From JADGRB01 sp036267635 (GTDB lineage: Bacteria; Myxococcota_A; Polyangia; Fen-1088): a stretch of 64,000 nucleotides of DNA. The DNA is taken from NCBI GenBank assembly GCA_036267635.1, contig DATAVR010000017.1, positions 3,354-67,353 of the forward strand, read 5' to 3'. Shown here piece by piece: positions 33,271 through 43,913 of this stretch. Made by a program: the position numbers and the translations under genes. Within the stretch, counting starts at the first letter, position 1, and each line of letters begins with the position of its first letter. A model generated the notes under the pieces. That model saw nothing but the letters and a program-made list of their open reading frames with translations, made no database searches and was not told where the DNA came from.

Positions 33271-33524
33271 GGACGGTTCTTGGATCTGGGAGCCGCCCGC
33301 TGCGGCTGCTGGCGCTGCTGCTGGCGGCCGCCGGACTGACGGCCTGTTTCAACCCTGCCCAGCCCGGCTGCGCTTTCTCCTGCGCCACCGACGGCCGCTG
33401 TCCGTCCGGGTACAGCTGCGGGAGCGACCTCATCTGCCACCGCGACGACGGCCAGGGGAGCTGCGCCATCTCGGCGGACGCCGCGGCCGGCGACGCGGCC
33501 CGCGACGCGACCAGCGGGCAGTAG
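33258..33524 (+). CDS. small Cys-rich lipoprotein
   Basis: The 88-residue product has a signal peptide ending in the lipobox LTAC, followed by six cysteines in a compact CAFSCATDGRCPSGYSCGSD-like arrangement and an acidic Ala/Asp-rich tail. Similar short C-F-N-P...CAFxC...CPxGYxC modules begin many myxobacterial surface lipoproteins, where they precede long variable regions; here the protein stops soon after. The GTG at 33258 overlaps the preceding gene by 13 bases, which indicates coupling. Confidence 0.6.
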   Translation: MAILRTVLGSGSRPLRLLALLLAAAGLTACFNPAQPGCAFSCATDGRCPSGYSCGSDLICHRDDGQGSCAISADAAAGDAARDATSGQ

Positions 33525-33566
33525 CAGCGGGAGAAGCTTTTCGCGTGGAGCCGGCCCCCCTCCGCG

Positions 33567-33574
33567 TATAGACT
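33567..33574 (+). promoter_or_regulatory. -10-like box (TATAGACT) before the HEAT-repeat gene
   Basis: Overlapping TATAGA (33567-33572) and TAGACT (33569-33574), 16-18 bases before the ATG at 33591. Likely promoter of the HEAT-carB-greA unit. Confidence 0.45.
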
Positions 33575-33590
33575 CCCGCGCGGAAACGAC

Positions 33591-34340
33591 ATGGGCTTTT
33601 TGGATCTGTTTTCGAAGGAGAAGACGCGCGAGCGGAACGCCGCCCGCGCCATCGCCAAGTACGCCCAGTCGCCCGACCGGCTGAAGGCGCTGCAGACGCT
33701 GCTGGCCGACGGATCGCCCGAGGCGCTCTACGCGGTCATGCGCCGCTTCGGCATGATGTACGACAAGACGATCGACGACGAGCAGGAGAAGGACTACGTC
33801 TTCGAGAGCCTGGTCGAAAAGGGGGGCGTCGTCCTGGTGCCGCTCAAGAAGTACCTGCTGGCGGCTGATTCGATCACCTGGCCCTTGCGGGTGCTCGACA
33901 AGATCGTGGCGACCAAGGACGAGGTCATCGAGGTGCTCGCCGAGGTGATGCAACGCCACGAGCCCGGCTACGAGCGCGACCCCACCAAGAAGATGCAGCT
34001 CCTGACCCACCTCGGCGGGATCAAGAACCCGAGCGTGCCGGCGCTGGTGATCCCCTATCTCGCCGACATGGACGCCGGCGTGCGCTATACAGCTGTCGAG
34101 ACGTTGCTCGCCCAGGGGGACGAGGCGGCGGCGCGCGATCCGCTGCTCGACCTCTTCGTCTCCGCAGCGGAGGAGAGCCTTCGGTTGCGCATCCGGATCG
34201 CCGATGGGTTCGCCGAGCTCGGGTGGCCGCTCGGGGACAAGCGGGCAGAGGTGGAGAAGCGCCTCCCCGACGCGTTCGCCATCGAGGCGCGCGGCAAGGA
34301 GCCGGCGCGCATCAAGAAGAAGCCCGCCGCGAAGGAATAA
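33591..34340 (+). CDS. HEAT-repeat protein upstream of carB
   Basis: The 249-residue product is helical, with at least four HEAT/ARM-like units (for example SPEALYAVMRRFG, PLRVLDKIVATKDEV, NPSVPALVIPYLAD and AGVRYTAVETLLA). The C-terminus is Lys-rich. It is cytosolic and probably a protein-binding scaffold; no catalytic motif was seen. It ends 2 bases before the carB start, suggesting co-translation, but a link to carbamoyl phosphate synthesis is not established. Confidence 0.7.
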   Translation: MGFLDLFSKEKTRERNAARAIAKYAQSPDRLKALQTLLADGSPEALYAVMRRFGMMYDKTIDDEQEKDYVFESLVEKGGVVLVPLKKYLLAADSITWPLRVLDKIVATKDEVIEVLAEVMQRHEPGYERDPTKKMQLLTHLGGIKNPSVPALVIPYLADMDAGVRYTAVETLLAQGDEAAARDPLLDLFVSAAEESLRLRIRIADGFAELGWPLGDKRAEVEKRLPDAFAIEARGKEPARIKKKPAAKE

Positions 34341-34342
34341 CG

Positions 34343-37684
<3,342 letters not shown>

Positions 37685-37686
37685 CC

Positions 37687-38169
37687 ATGGCCAAGTTCCC
37701 GATGACGCCGCGCGGGCAGCAGGCCCTGCGCGAAGAGCTCAAGCGGCTGCGTGAGGTCGAGCGCCCCAAGAACGTGCTCGACATCGAGGAGGCGCGCGCC
37801 CACGGCGATCTCAAAGAGAACGCCGAATATCACGCCGCCAAGGAGCGCCAGGGATTCATCGAGGGCAGGTCGCGCGACATCGAATCTATTCTTGCTCAGG
37901 CCGAGGTGATCGATCCGACCAAGCTGTCCGGCAGCAAGGTGGTGTTCGGGGCCACGGTGAAGCTGACCGACACCGACAGCGGTGACGAGGTGACCTACAT
38001 GGTCGTCGGCGACCACGAGGCCGACATCAAGGCGGGACGGATCGCCGTCTCCGCGCCGCTCGCGCGCGCCATGATCGGCCGCGAGAAGGGCGAGTCGGTC
38101 ACGCTGAAGACCGGCAAGGGGACCCGCGAATACGAGATCTCCGACGTTCGCTTCGTCGCGGCGAGCTGA
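37687..38169 (+). CDS. greA: transcription elongation factor GreA
   Basis: GreA enters the RNA polymerase secondary channel and stimulates cleavage of backtracked RNA. The 160-residue product has an N-terminal coiled coil with the acidic tip (DLKENAEYHAAKE at about 40-52) and a C-terminal FKBP-like domain (about 80-158). The length matches the family (158 in E. coli). It starts 2 bases after carB and is thus the last gene of the HEAT-carB-greA unit. Confidence 0.95.
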   Translation: MAKFPMTPRGQQALREELKRLREVERPKNVLDIEEARAHGDLKENAEYHAAKERQGFIEGRSRDIESILAQAEVIDPTKLSGSKVVFGATVKLTDTDSGDEVTYMVVGDHEADIKAGRIAVSAPLARAMIGREKGESVTLKTGKGTREYEISDVRFVAAS

Positions 38170-38195
38170 TCGAAGCGCAGTGCTCAGCGATCAGC
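38165..38195. terminator. hairpin at the greA/lipoprotein convergent junction
   Basis: GCTGATCG (38165-38172) and CGATCAGC (38188-38195) form a perfect 8-bp stem with a 15-base loop. It spans the stop codons of both converging genes, so it could terminate in both directions. Confidence 0.45.
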
Positions 38196-38582
38196 GCTGG
38201 CGTCGGCAGCAGCGCCGGCCTGGCCGCCGCTGCCTGAGGCGCCCGCAGCGCCGCCACCTTGGCCGGCGGTTGCGCCCGCGTCGCCCGCCACCCCGGCCGC
38301 GCCCGTCGCCCCGGCTGCGCCCGTCGCCCCGGCTGCGCCACCGTTGCCGGCCGCGCCCGCCCCAGCCGCGCCGTTGCCAGCCGTTCCGCCCGTGCCGGTC
38401 GTGACGGTGCCGACGTTCTCCGCCTGACAAACCCCCGGCGAGGCCTCACCGTTGCCGCTACAAAAGCCGCTCGAGCAGTCGCTGTCTTGCACGCATCGTC
38501 CGCCGATCCCCTGCGAGCAGGCGGCGCTGCCGAGGGCCGAGAGAACAAAAATCAGAGCCAGCCGAGAAGAGAACCGACACAT
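38184..38582 (-). CDS. small lipoprotein, mostly Gly/Ala/Thr linker
   Basis: The 132-residue product has a signal peptide with lipobox (SAAC), a short Cys module (CVQDSDCSSGFC at about 30-41) and then a Gly/Ala/Thr collagen-like stretch of GATGAAG-type repeats to the end. No folded catalytic domain follows: the linker ends the protein. This may be a surface spacer lipoprotein or the remnant of a longer gene. The ATG at 38582 follows a TAACTG box (38594-38599) by 11 bases. It is divergent from the M2 peptidase gene. Confidence 0.55.
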   Translation of the reverse strand: MCRFSSRLALIFVLSALGSAACSQGIGGRCVQDSDCSSGFCSGNGEASPGVCQAENVGTVTTGTGGTAGNGAAGAGAAGNGGAAGATGAAGATGAAGVAGDAGATAGQGGGAAGASGSGGQAGAAADASADR

Positions 38583-38639
38583 GCGAGGTCGCTCAGTTAC
38601 CACGCACCCACCTGACTGTCTATGGCCGAAACCTTGAGG

Positions 38640-38645
38640 TACGTT
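38640..38645 (+). promoter_or_regulatory. -10-like box (TACGTT) before the M2 peptidase gene
   Basis: TACGTT ends 6 bases before the preferred ATG at 38652, which supports that start over the in-frame ATG at 38622. Confidence 0.45.
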
Positions 38646-38651
38646 TCCCGC

Positions 38652-40517
38652 ATGCGTCCTTCGATTCGCTGGACCCTCGCTCTGGTTGCCTGCGTCGGTG
38701 GCGCCGTCCTGGCTGGGAGCGTCGCCTCTGCCGTCGACGTCCCCGGCAAATCGGCGGCCAAGCCCGCGCCCAGGGCGTCCCACAAGTCGGCGACGGAGAA
38801 GGAGGCAGAGGCCTTCCTGACCACCGTGACCAGCCTGCTGGCCCCCGTCGCGGTCACCGCGAACCTGGCCGACTGGGCCTCGCTCACCGACGTGACGCCC
38901 GAGCACACCGGCCAGCGGACCGGGGCGGACAAGGCGCTGGCGGCGCTGGCTGGCTCCAAGCTCATCATCGAGCGGAGCAAGGCGCTGCTCAAGGATCGAA
39001 AGCAGCTGGACGAGAGCACCGCGCGGCAGCTCGAAAAGCTCCTGCTCGGCGCGGCCGAGAGCCCGGGGACGATCCCCGAGGTGGTGACCGCGCGAGTGGA
39101 GGCCGAAGCGCATCAGTCGAGCATCATGGATGGCTACACCTTCTGCGCGGCGCCGGCCAAAGGGGGCGCCTGTGCGCGGCCGACGACGGCCAACGAGATC
39201 GACGAGGTCCTCCGCAAGTCGCGCGATCTCCCCGAGCGGCTGCGCGTCTGGACGGCCTCGAAGGAGATCGGCCGCCCGCTCAAGCCGGGGCTGGTCCAGC
39301 TGGTGAAGCTGCGCAACCAGGTGGCGCGCGAGATGGGTTACCATTCTTACTTCGCGCTCCAGGTCGCCGACTACGGGATGACCGTCGACGAGATGATGAA
39401 GCTGCTCGACGACGCGCTGGAGACGACCAAGCCGCTCTACGACGAGCTGCACTGCTTCGCCAGGTACGAGCTGGCGGCGCGGTTCAAGCGGCCGCCGCCG
39501 CACCTCATCCCGGCGCACTGGATCGGCAACCGCTGGGCGCAGACCTGGCCGGGCATCATCGAGTCGGCCAACCTGGATCCTCTGTTCAAGGGCGCCTCGG
39601 CGGAGAGCATCGTCCGCAGCGCCGAGAACTTCTACCTCTCGCTCGGCTTCCCCAAGCTCCCCCCTACGTTCTGGGAACGCTCGGACCTCTACCCGGTGCC
39701 GCCCGGCGTCGCCCGCAAGAAGAACGCCCACGCTTCGGCCTGGGACATCGACCGCGCCGGGGACGTCCGCTCGCTCATGAGCGTCGAGCCGAACGAGGAG
39801 TGGTTCGGCACCGCCCACCACGAGCTCGGCCACATCTACTACTTCCTCTCCTACGACCGGCCCGAGGTCCCTTACCTGCTGCGCGACGGAGCCAACCGCG
39901 CCTTTCACGAGGCCATCGGCGAGCTGGCCAAGCTGGCCAGCCAAGAGACACCTTATTTGGTGAAGGTCGGCGTGATGCCCGACGGCAAGCAGCCCGACGC
40001 GACCGCCTGGCTGCTGCAGTCGGCGCTGGATTCGATCGTATTTTTGCCCTTCTCCGCCGGAACCATGAGCCACTTCGAGCACGATCTCTACGAGAGCGAG
40101 CTGCCGCCGGAAGAATGGCAGGTGCGCTGGTGGGAGGACGTCGCCACCTTCCAGGGGGTCGTGCCGCCGAACGGCCGTGAAGGCGATCTCTGCGACGCCT
40201 GCACCAAGACGCACATCAACGACGATCCGGCCCAGTACTACGACTACGCGCTGGCGACGATGATCAAGTTCCAGCTGCACGACCACATCTGCAGCAAGAT
40301 TCTCAAGCAGGACGTGCGGGCCTGCGACTACTCGGGCAGCAAGGAGGTCGGCGCCTTTCTGAAGGGGATCCTGTCGCTGGGCGCGACGCGCGACTGGCGG
40401 GCGGTCATCAAGGAGGCGACCGGCGAGCCGATCTCGCCGCGCGCGATGATGGCCTTCTACGAGCCGCTGGTCGACGTGCTGGCCAAACGCAACGAAGGCC
40501 GGGACTGCACCCGGTGA
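38652..40517 (+). CDS. secreted M2-family (angiotensin-converting-enzyme-like) metallopeptidase
   Basis: The 621-residue product has an N-terminal signal segment (about 1-28) and the zinc motif HELGH at 390-394, with the third ligand Glu in FHEAIGEL downstream, as in ACE (HEMGH and FHEAIGD). M2 enzymes are dipeptidyl carboxypeptidases; bacterial members are periplasmic or secreted. The start at 38652 is chosen over 38622 because it follows the TACGTT box and places the signal peptide at the N-terminus. The stop overlaps the next gene start by four bases. Confidence 0.88.
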   Translation: MRPSIRWTLALVACVGGAVLAGSVASAVDVPGKSAAKPAPRASHKSATEKEAEAFLTTVTSLLAPVAVTANLADWASLTDVTPEHTGQRTGADKALAALAGSKLIIERSKALLKDRKQLDESTARQLEKLLLGAAESPGTIPEVVTARVEAEAHQSSIMDGYTFCAAPAKGGACARPTTANEIDEVLRKSRDLPERLRVWTASKEIGRPLKPGLVQLVKLRNQVAREMGYHSYFALQVADYGMTVDEMMKLLDDALETTKPLYDELHCFARYELAARFKRPPPHLIPAHWIGNRWAQTWPGIIESANLDPLFKGASAESIVRSAENFYLSLGFPKLPPTFWERSDLYPVPPGVARKKNAHASAWDIDRAGDVRSLMSVEPNEEWFGTAHHELGHIYYFLSYDRPEVPYLLRDGANRAFHEAIGELAKLASQETPYLVKVGVMPDGKQPDATAWLLQSALDSIVFLPFSAGTMSHFEHDLYESELPPEEWQVRWWEDVATFQGVVPPNGREGDLCDACTKTHINDDPAQYYDYALATMIKFQLHDHICSKILKQDVRACDYSGSKEVGAFLKGILSLGATRDWRAVIKEATGEPISPRAMMAFYEPLVDVLAKRNEGRDCTR

Positions 40518-41575
40518 TCGCGCCGCGACTGGCAGCGGCGGCGCTCGCGCTCGGGTTGACCGCGCTCAACGGCGCCACGCCGCCGCCCCATGCGCCTGGC
40601 ACGATGCAGGTGCCGCCGCTCGGGCTGCCGCCCCCACCCGCGCCCCCGGCCGAGCGCCAGCGCGGCGTGGCGCTCGGCCTCTTCGCCGAGGACGTCAGCT
40701 TCTCCTACGGCGCGCTGCTGGCGGAGATCGTCGCGCTCGGCGCCACCCACGTCGCGCTGGTGGTGCCGCTTTATCAGACCGACGGCGCCAGCGACGAGCT
40801 GGCGCTCGACACCCGGTTCTCCCCCACCCTCGACTCTGTCGCCGAGACCGCGCGCGCCGCCAAGCGCGACGGCCTGGAGGTGACGATCTTCCCCATCGTT
40901 CGGCTGTCGGCGCCGCGCGCCGGCGAGTGGCGCGGCACGCTGGCGCCGCGCGATCGCGACGCCTGGTTTCAAAGCTACGGCGACAAGCTGGGCGATCTGG
41001 CCGGCGTCGCCGCGATGACCGGCGCCAAGCGGCTGGTCGTCGGCAGCGAGCTGTCGACGCTCGACGGCGATCTGGCCCGCTGGCGGCCGCTCATCGACAA
41101 GGTGCGTGCGGTCTTCGGCGGCAAGCTCGTCTACTCGGCCAACTGGGATCACTACAAGAACGCGCCGCTCTTCGATCTGGTCGACGAAGAGGGGATCTCG
41201 GGCTACTTCAACCTGCGCGACGCCACGGCCCCCGACGACGACGCCACCGCGGAGGCGGGCTGGCGGCGGGTGCGGCAGGAGATCGAAGCCTGGCGCGCCG
41301 GCCGCACGGCCCCCTTCATCTTCACCGAGCTCGGCTACCGCTCGCGCGCCGGCGCCACCGCCGCGCCCTGGGACGAGAGCCCGGGTGGCAAGCCCGATCC
41401 CGACGAGCAGCGCCGCGGCTTCGCCGCGTTCCGCCGCGCCTGGACCGGATCGGCCACGCTCGACGGCGTCTACATCTGGAACTGGTACGGCTACGGCGGT
41501 CCCGCCACCACCGGTTACACGCCGCGCGGAAAGCCCGCCGAGCCCGAGGTCCGGGCGCTGCTCGAAGGTCTCTAG
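40514..41575 (+). CDS. secreted TIM-barrel glycosidase, GH113-like
   Basis: The 353-residue product has a short signal peptide (about 1-20), a Pro-rich spacer and a TIM-barrel domain. Conserved blocks are VGSELS at about 177-182 (candidate acid/base Glu), YSANWDH at about 210-216 and FTELGYRS at about 273-280 (candidate nucleophile Glu). This is the layout of glycoside hydrolase family 113 (beta-mannanase-like). The substrate is inferred only from the family. The GTG start overlaps the peptidase stop (GTGA), so the two secreted enzymes are coupled. A hairpin follows. Confidence 0.75.
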   Translation: MIAPRLAAAALALGLTALNGATPPPHAPGTMQVPPLGLPPPPAPPAERQRGVALGLFAEDVSFSYGALLAEIVALGATHVALVVPLYQTDGASDELALDTRFSPTLDSVAETARAAKRDGLEVTIFPIVRLSAPRAGEWRGTLAPRDRDAWFQSYGDKLGDLAGVAAMTGAKRLVVGSELSTLDGDLARWRPLIDKVRAVFGGKLVYSANWDHYKNAPLFDLVDEEGISGYFNLRDATAPDDDATAEAGWRRVRQEIEAWRAGRTAPFIFTELGYRSRAGATAAPWDESPGGKPDPDEQRRGFAAFRRAWTGSATLDGVYIWNWYGYGGPATTGYTPRGKPAEPEVRALLEGL

Positions 41576-41589
41576 ATCTTCTCTAGCTC

Positions 41590-41609
41590 GGGGACCCTGG
41601 ACGGTTCCC
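41590..41609. terminator. hairpin at the GH113-like/lipoprotein convergent junction
   Basis: GGGGACC and GGTTCCC (one G-T pair) form a 7-bp stem with a 6-base loop in the 43-base gap between converging genes. Confidence 0.4.
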
Positions 41610-41618
41610 GCGATTGGG

Positions 41619-43406
41619 CTACCGCTGGCCCATCGCGCGGGCGGCGATGAGGGCGCCCACGGAGTTGAACGTCGCCGGCGGAAAGGTGAGGTCCATCGTC
41701 CAGGTCTTGCCGGCGCCGTCGCCCCCGGCGGTGACGATCATCGGGATCGGCCCGCTGTTGCCGGTCTTGGCCGCCGTCAATTCCGGGGTGACGCCCAAGC
41801 TCCCGAGCAGACCCAGCACCGGCGCGAAGTCGAAGTAGTTGAAGCTGTCGCGCCCTTTCGCCGACGTCTCGGCCTCGGTGAACGCGGCGGCCTTGGCGGC
41901 TCCGGCCTTGCCCGCGGCGACCGCGGTGAGGCGGGCGCGCGCGTCGCGGCCGAAGGTGACCAGCAGGCGCGTCCCCGCCACCGCCTCATAAAGGTCGAGC
42001 CCCCCCTTGGCCAGCAGGTGCCTCATCGTCTCGGTGTCGAGCACGCTCCCCTTCTTGACCGTGAAGTTGATCCGCACCGCCTTGAGCTTGCCGACCGTCT
42101 CGCGCTTGGCCGTCAGATCGAACGACAGCGCCGAGGGGAACTGCGACCGGATGAACGCGATCGTGGCGGCGCTGTCCATGTGCCCGAGCGCGGTGCCGAG
42201 CTTGGCCGCGCTGGCTGCATCCTTGAGCGAGGTCGAGAACGCCACGGTGAAGTAGGGCGCGGCCTTGGCGACCGAAGCGAGCATCGACTGCATTCCCCCG
42301 ACGGCGGCGATATAGGCGTCGTAGTAAAGGAGCGCCGCGGCAGCCCCCTTCTCCTTGCTCGCCGCCAGCCGCGCCCGGTAGACGCCGAACACGTCGCGCC
42401 AGAACGTCCCGATGCTCGACGCGCCGATCATCATCGGCGCCCCCGTCGCTCCGGCCCAGATGGCGGGGTCGATCTGGAACGGCCGCACCTCGCGCGCCAC
42501 CCCCTCGAGCCCCGTCCCGGGGCGCGCCATGAGCCGCGTCCGCAGCGTCAGCCCGCGCGCCGGATCGATCGAGAGCCCGATCTCGACCCGCTCGGCGTCG
42601 CCCACCAAGGAGAGCATCTTCCCCAACATGTCGTAGACGGAGCTGTCGGTGGCGCTCGAAGGGCTCGTCGCCTGCTGCAGCTGCCGGAGTTGATCCAAGG
42701 CCTGGGTGATCGCGCTCTTGACGTCGGTCCCGTGCGCGCGGGCGATCGCCTCGGGGTAGAGCGTGGTCGTGACGTCGTCGGCGCTGGCGCGGCGCGCCTC
42801 CAGCGCCAGCATCGTCCCGCGCGCCATCCCCTCGACCTCGTCGCCGAGGACCACCACGCTCCCCGCGCGATAGACCCACCCCTGGGATTTGCCCGAGCCG
42901 TTGGCGATCATCGTCAGCGGTCCGCTGGTCATGACCGGTTTGCCGAGCGCCGCGATCAGCTTCTCGGCCTCGGCCGGGCCGCGCGCCGGAATGGCCATCA
43001 CCAGGCCGGTTCGCCCCTTGTCGTCGAGCGCGACCACTGCCGCGCCGCCCGGGCTGGCGAGGTCGAGGTTGGCGGCCACTTCGGGCGCCAGCCCCGCGTT
43101 CGCCAGCAACATGTCGCGCACCCCTTCGGGGGTCATCGGGATCGGCACGGCCGACCCGATCAGCTTCACGCCGTTCGCCAGCAGCCGATCGACCGATCCG
43201 ACGGAGACCGTGGCGAGCTGGTAGGGACGCGCCGTCGCCGCGGGGAGCAGCGTGACCGGCGGGCCGACGCTCGGCTGGGCGGGCGTCTTGGCCACCACCA
43301 CCGCACCGGGCGCGGTGGCCGGCGTTTTCGGCGGTGGCGCCGTCTGCGCGCAAGCCGCCGCCAGCAGACAAGCCAGAACCAGACCCCCTCGCGCGCGCTC
43401 GATCAT
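41619..43406 (-). CDS. large lipoprotein of unknown function
   Basis: The 595-residue product has a signal peptide with lipobox (LAAAC), a short Pro/Thr/Ala linker and a long alternating alpha/beta body without Cys-rich parts. Two stretches look like repeated half-domains (each with LVMAIPARG- or FTVAFSTSL-type strands), as in DUF3352-like proteins, but I cannot confirm a family. The ATG at 43406 follows a TATGGT box by 6 bases, preferred to the upstream in-frame ATG at 43445. It is divergent from the linker lipoprotein at 43496. Confidence 0.65.
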   Translation of the reverse strand: MIERARGGLVLACLLAAACAQTAPPPKTPATAPGAVVVAKTPAQPSVGPPVTLLPAATARPYQLATVSVGSVDRLLANGVKLIGSAVPIPMTPEGVRDMLLANAGLAPEVAANLDLASPGGAAVVALDDKGRTGLVMAIPARGPAEAEKLIAALGKPVMTSGPLTMIANGSGKSQGWVYRAGSVVVLGDEVEGMARGTMLALEARRASADDVTTTLYPEAIARAHGTDVKSAITQALDQLRQLQQATSPSSATDSSVYDMLGKMLSLVGDAERVEIGLSIDPARGLTLRTRLMARPGTGLEGVAREVRPFQIDPAIWAGATGAPMMIGASSIGTFWRDVFGVYRARLAASKEKGAAAALLYYDAYIAAVGGMQSMLASVAKAAPYFTVAFSTSLKDAASAAKLGTALGHMDSAATIAFIRSQFPSALSFDLTAKRETVGKLKAVRINFTVKKGSVLDTETMRHLLAKGGLDLYEAVAGTRLLVTFGRDARARLTAVAAGKAGAAKAAAFTEAETSAKGRDSFNYFDFAPVLGLLGSLGVTPELTAAKTGNSGPIPMIVTAGGDGAGKTWTMDLTFPPATFNSVGALIAARAMGQR

Positions 43407-43412
43407 GGCGGG

Positions 43413-43418
43413 ACCATA
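43413..43418 (-). promoter_or_regulatory. -10-like box (TATGGT) before the large lipoprotein gene
   Basis: TATGGT on the minus strand ends 6 bases before the ATG at 43406 and decides this start. Confidence 0.5.
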
Positions 43419-43459
43419 CCCGCAGGCGCCCCATGCCTCTAGCATTTTCGCGGCGCGAG

Positions 43460-43488
43460 TTGCGGTGCCGCGTCTCGCTTGCTACCGT
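43460..43488 (+). promoter_or_regulatory. putative promoter of the linker lipoprotein gene
   Basis: TTGCGG (43460-43465) and TACCGT (43483-43488) are separated by 17 bases; the -10 box ends 7 bases before the ATG at 43496. Confidence 0.5.
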
Positions 43489-43495
43489 CGGCGAG

Positions 43496-43822
43496 ATGTT
43501 GCGATCGGCGCGAACCCGACTGGTCTGCACCACGGCGATGGCGCTGCTCACCGGCGCGCTCATGGCCGGCTGCGGGAGCTCGCCGCCCGTCGACATGTAC
43601 TTCGGGACGGACGTGGGCGCCGACTTCCGGGCCCCGGTGACCGACGCGGGTGGAGACACGAACGTGACGCCAGGGTCGGGCGTCGACGGAGGCGGCCAAG
43701 CTGGCCAGGGCGGTTCCGGCGGTTCTGGATTGTCCGGCGCCGCCGGCCAAGGCGGATCCTCCGGACAGACCGGCGCCGACGCCGCCGCCGGCAGCAACGG
43801 CGCGGCCGGCGCGGGCTCATGA
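43496..43822 (+). CDS. small lipoprotein ending in a Gly/Ser/Ala linker
   Basis: The 108-residue product has a signal peptide with lipobox (LMAGC) and about 40 residues of mixed sequence. It then continues as a Gly/Ser/Ala-rich linker (GQAGQGGSGGSG-type) to its end. As with the gene at 38184-38582, no folded domain follows. No frame downstream continues a domain, so a simple frameshift is not evident. It may act as a surface spacer. Confidence 0.55.
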   Translation: MLRSARTRLVCTTAMALLTGALMAGCGSSPPVDMYFGTDVGADFRAPVTDAGGDTNVTPGSGVDGGGQAGQGGSGGSGLSGAAGQGGSSGQTGADAAAGSNGAAGAGS

Positions 43823-43869
43823 TCGGCATGGACATCGGGCCCGATTTGGTCGAAAAAAGCTCTATCGAA

Positions 43870-43888
43870 CCCTCGCCTGTCGCGAGGG
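43870..43888 (+). other. 7-bp hairpin in the leader of the zinc-ribbon/PATAN gene
   Basis: CCCTCGC (43870-43876) and GCGAGGG (43882-43888) with a 5-base loop, 25 bases before the ATG at 43914. It could terminate the upstream gene or shape this leader; no T run follows. Confidence 0.35.
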
Positions 43889-43913
43889 GGGAATAGCCGC
43901 CCGAGGGGAACCG

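Noticed and set aside
38622..38651. Longer start for the M2 peptidase at 38622
   Set aside because: It would place ten polar residues before the signal peptide, and the TACGTT box lies inside this stretch, 6 bases before the ATG at 38652.
41106..43442. 778-codon plus-strand frame over the large lipoprotein gene
   Set aside because: It is antisense to the lipoprotein gene, begins inside the GH113-like gene and contains no recognisable domain.
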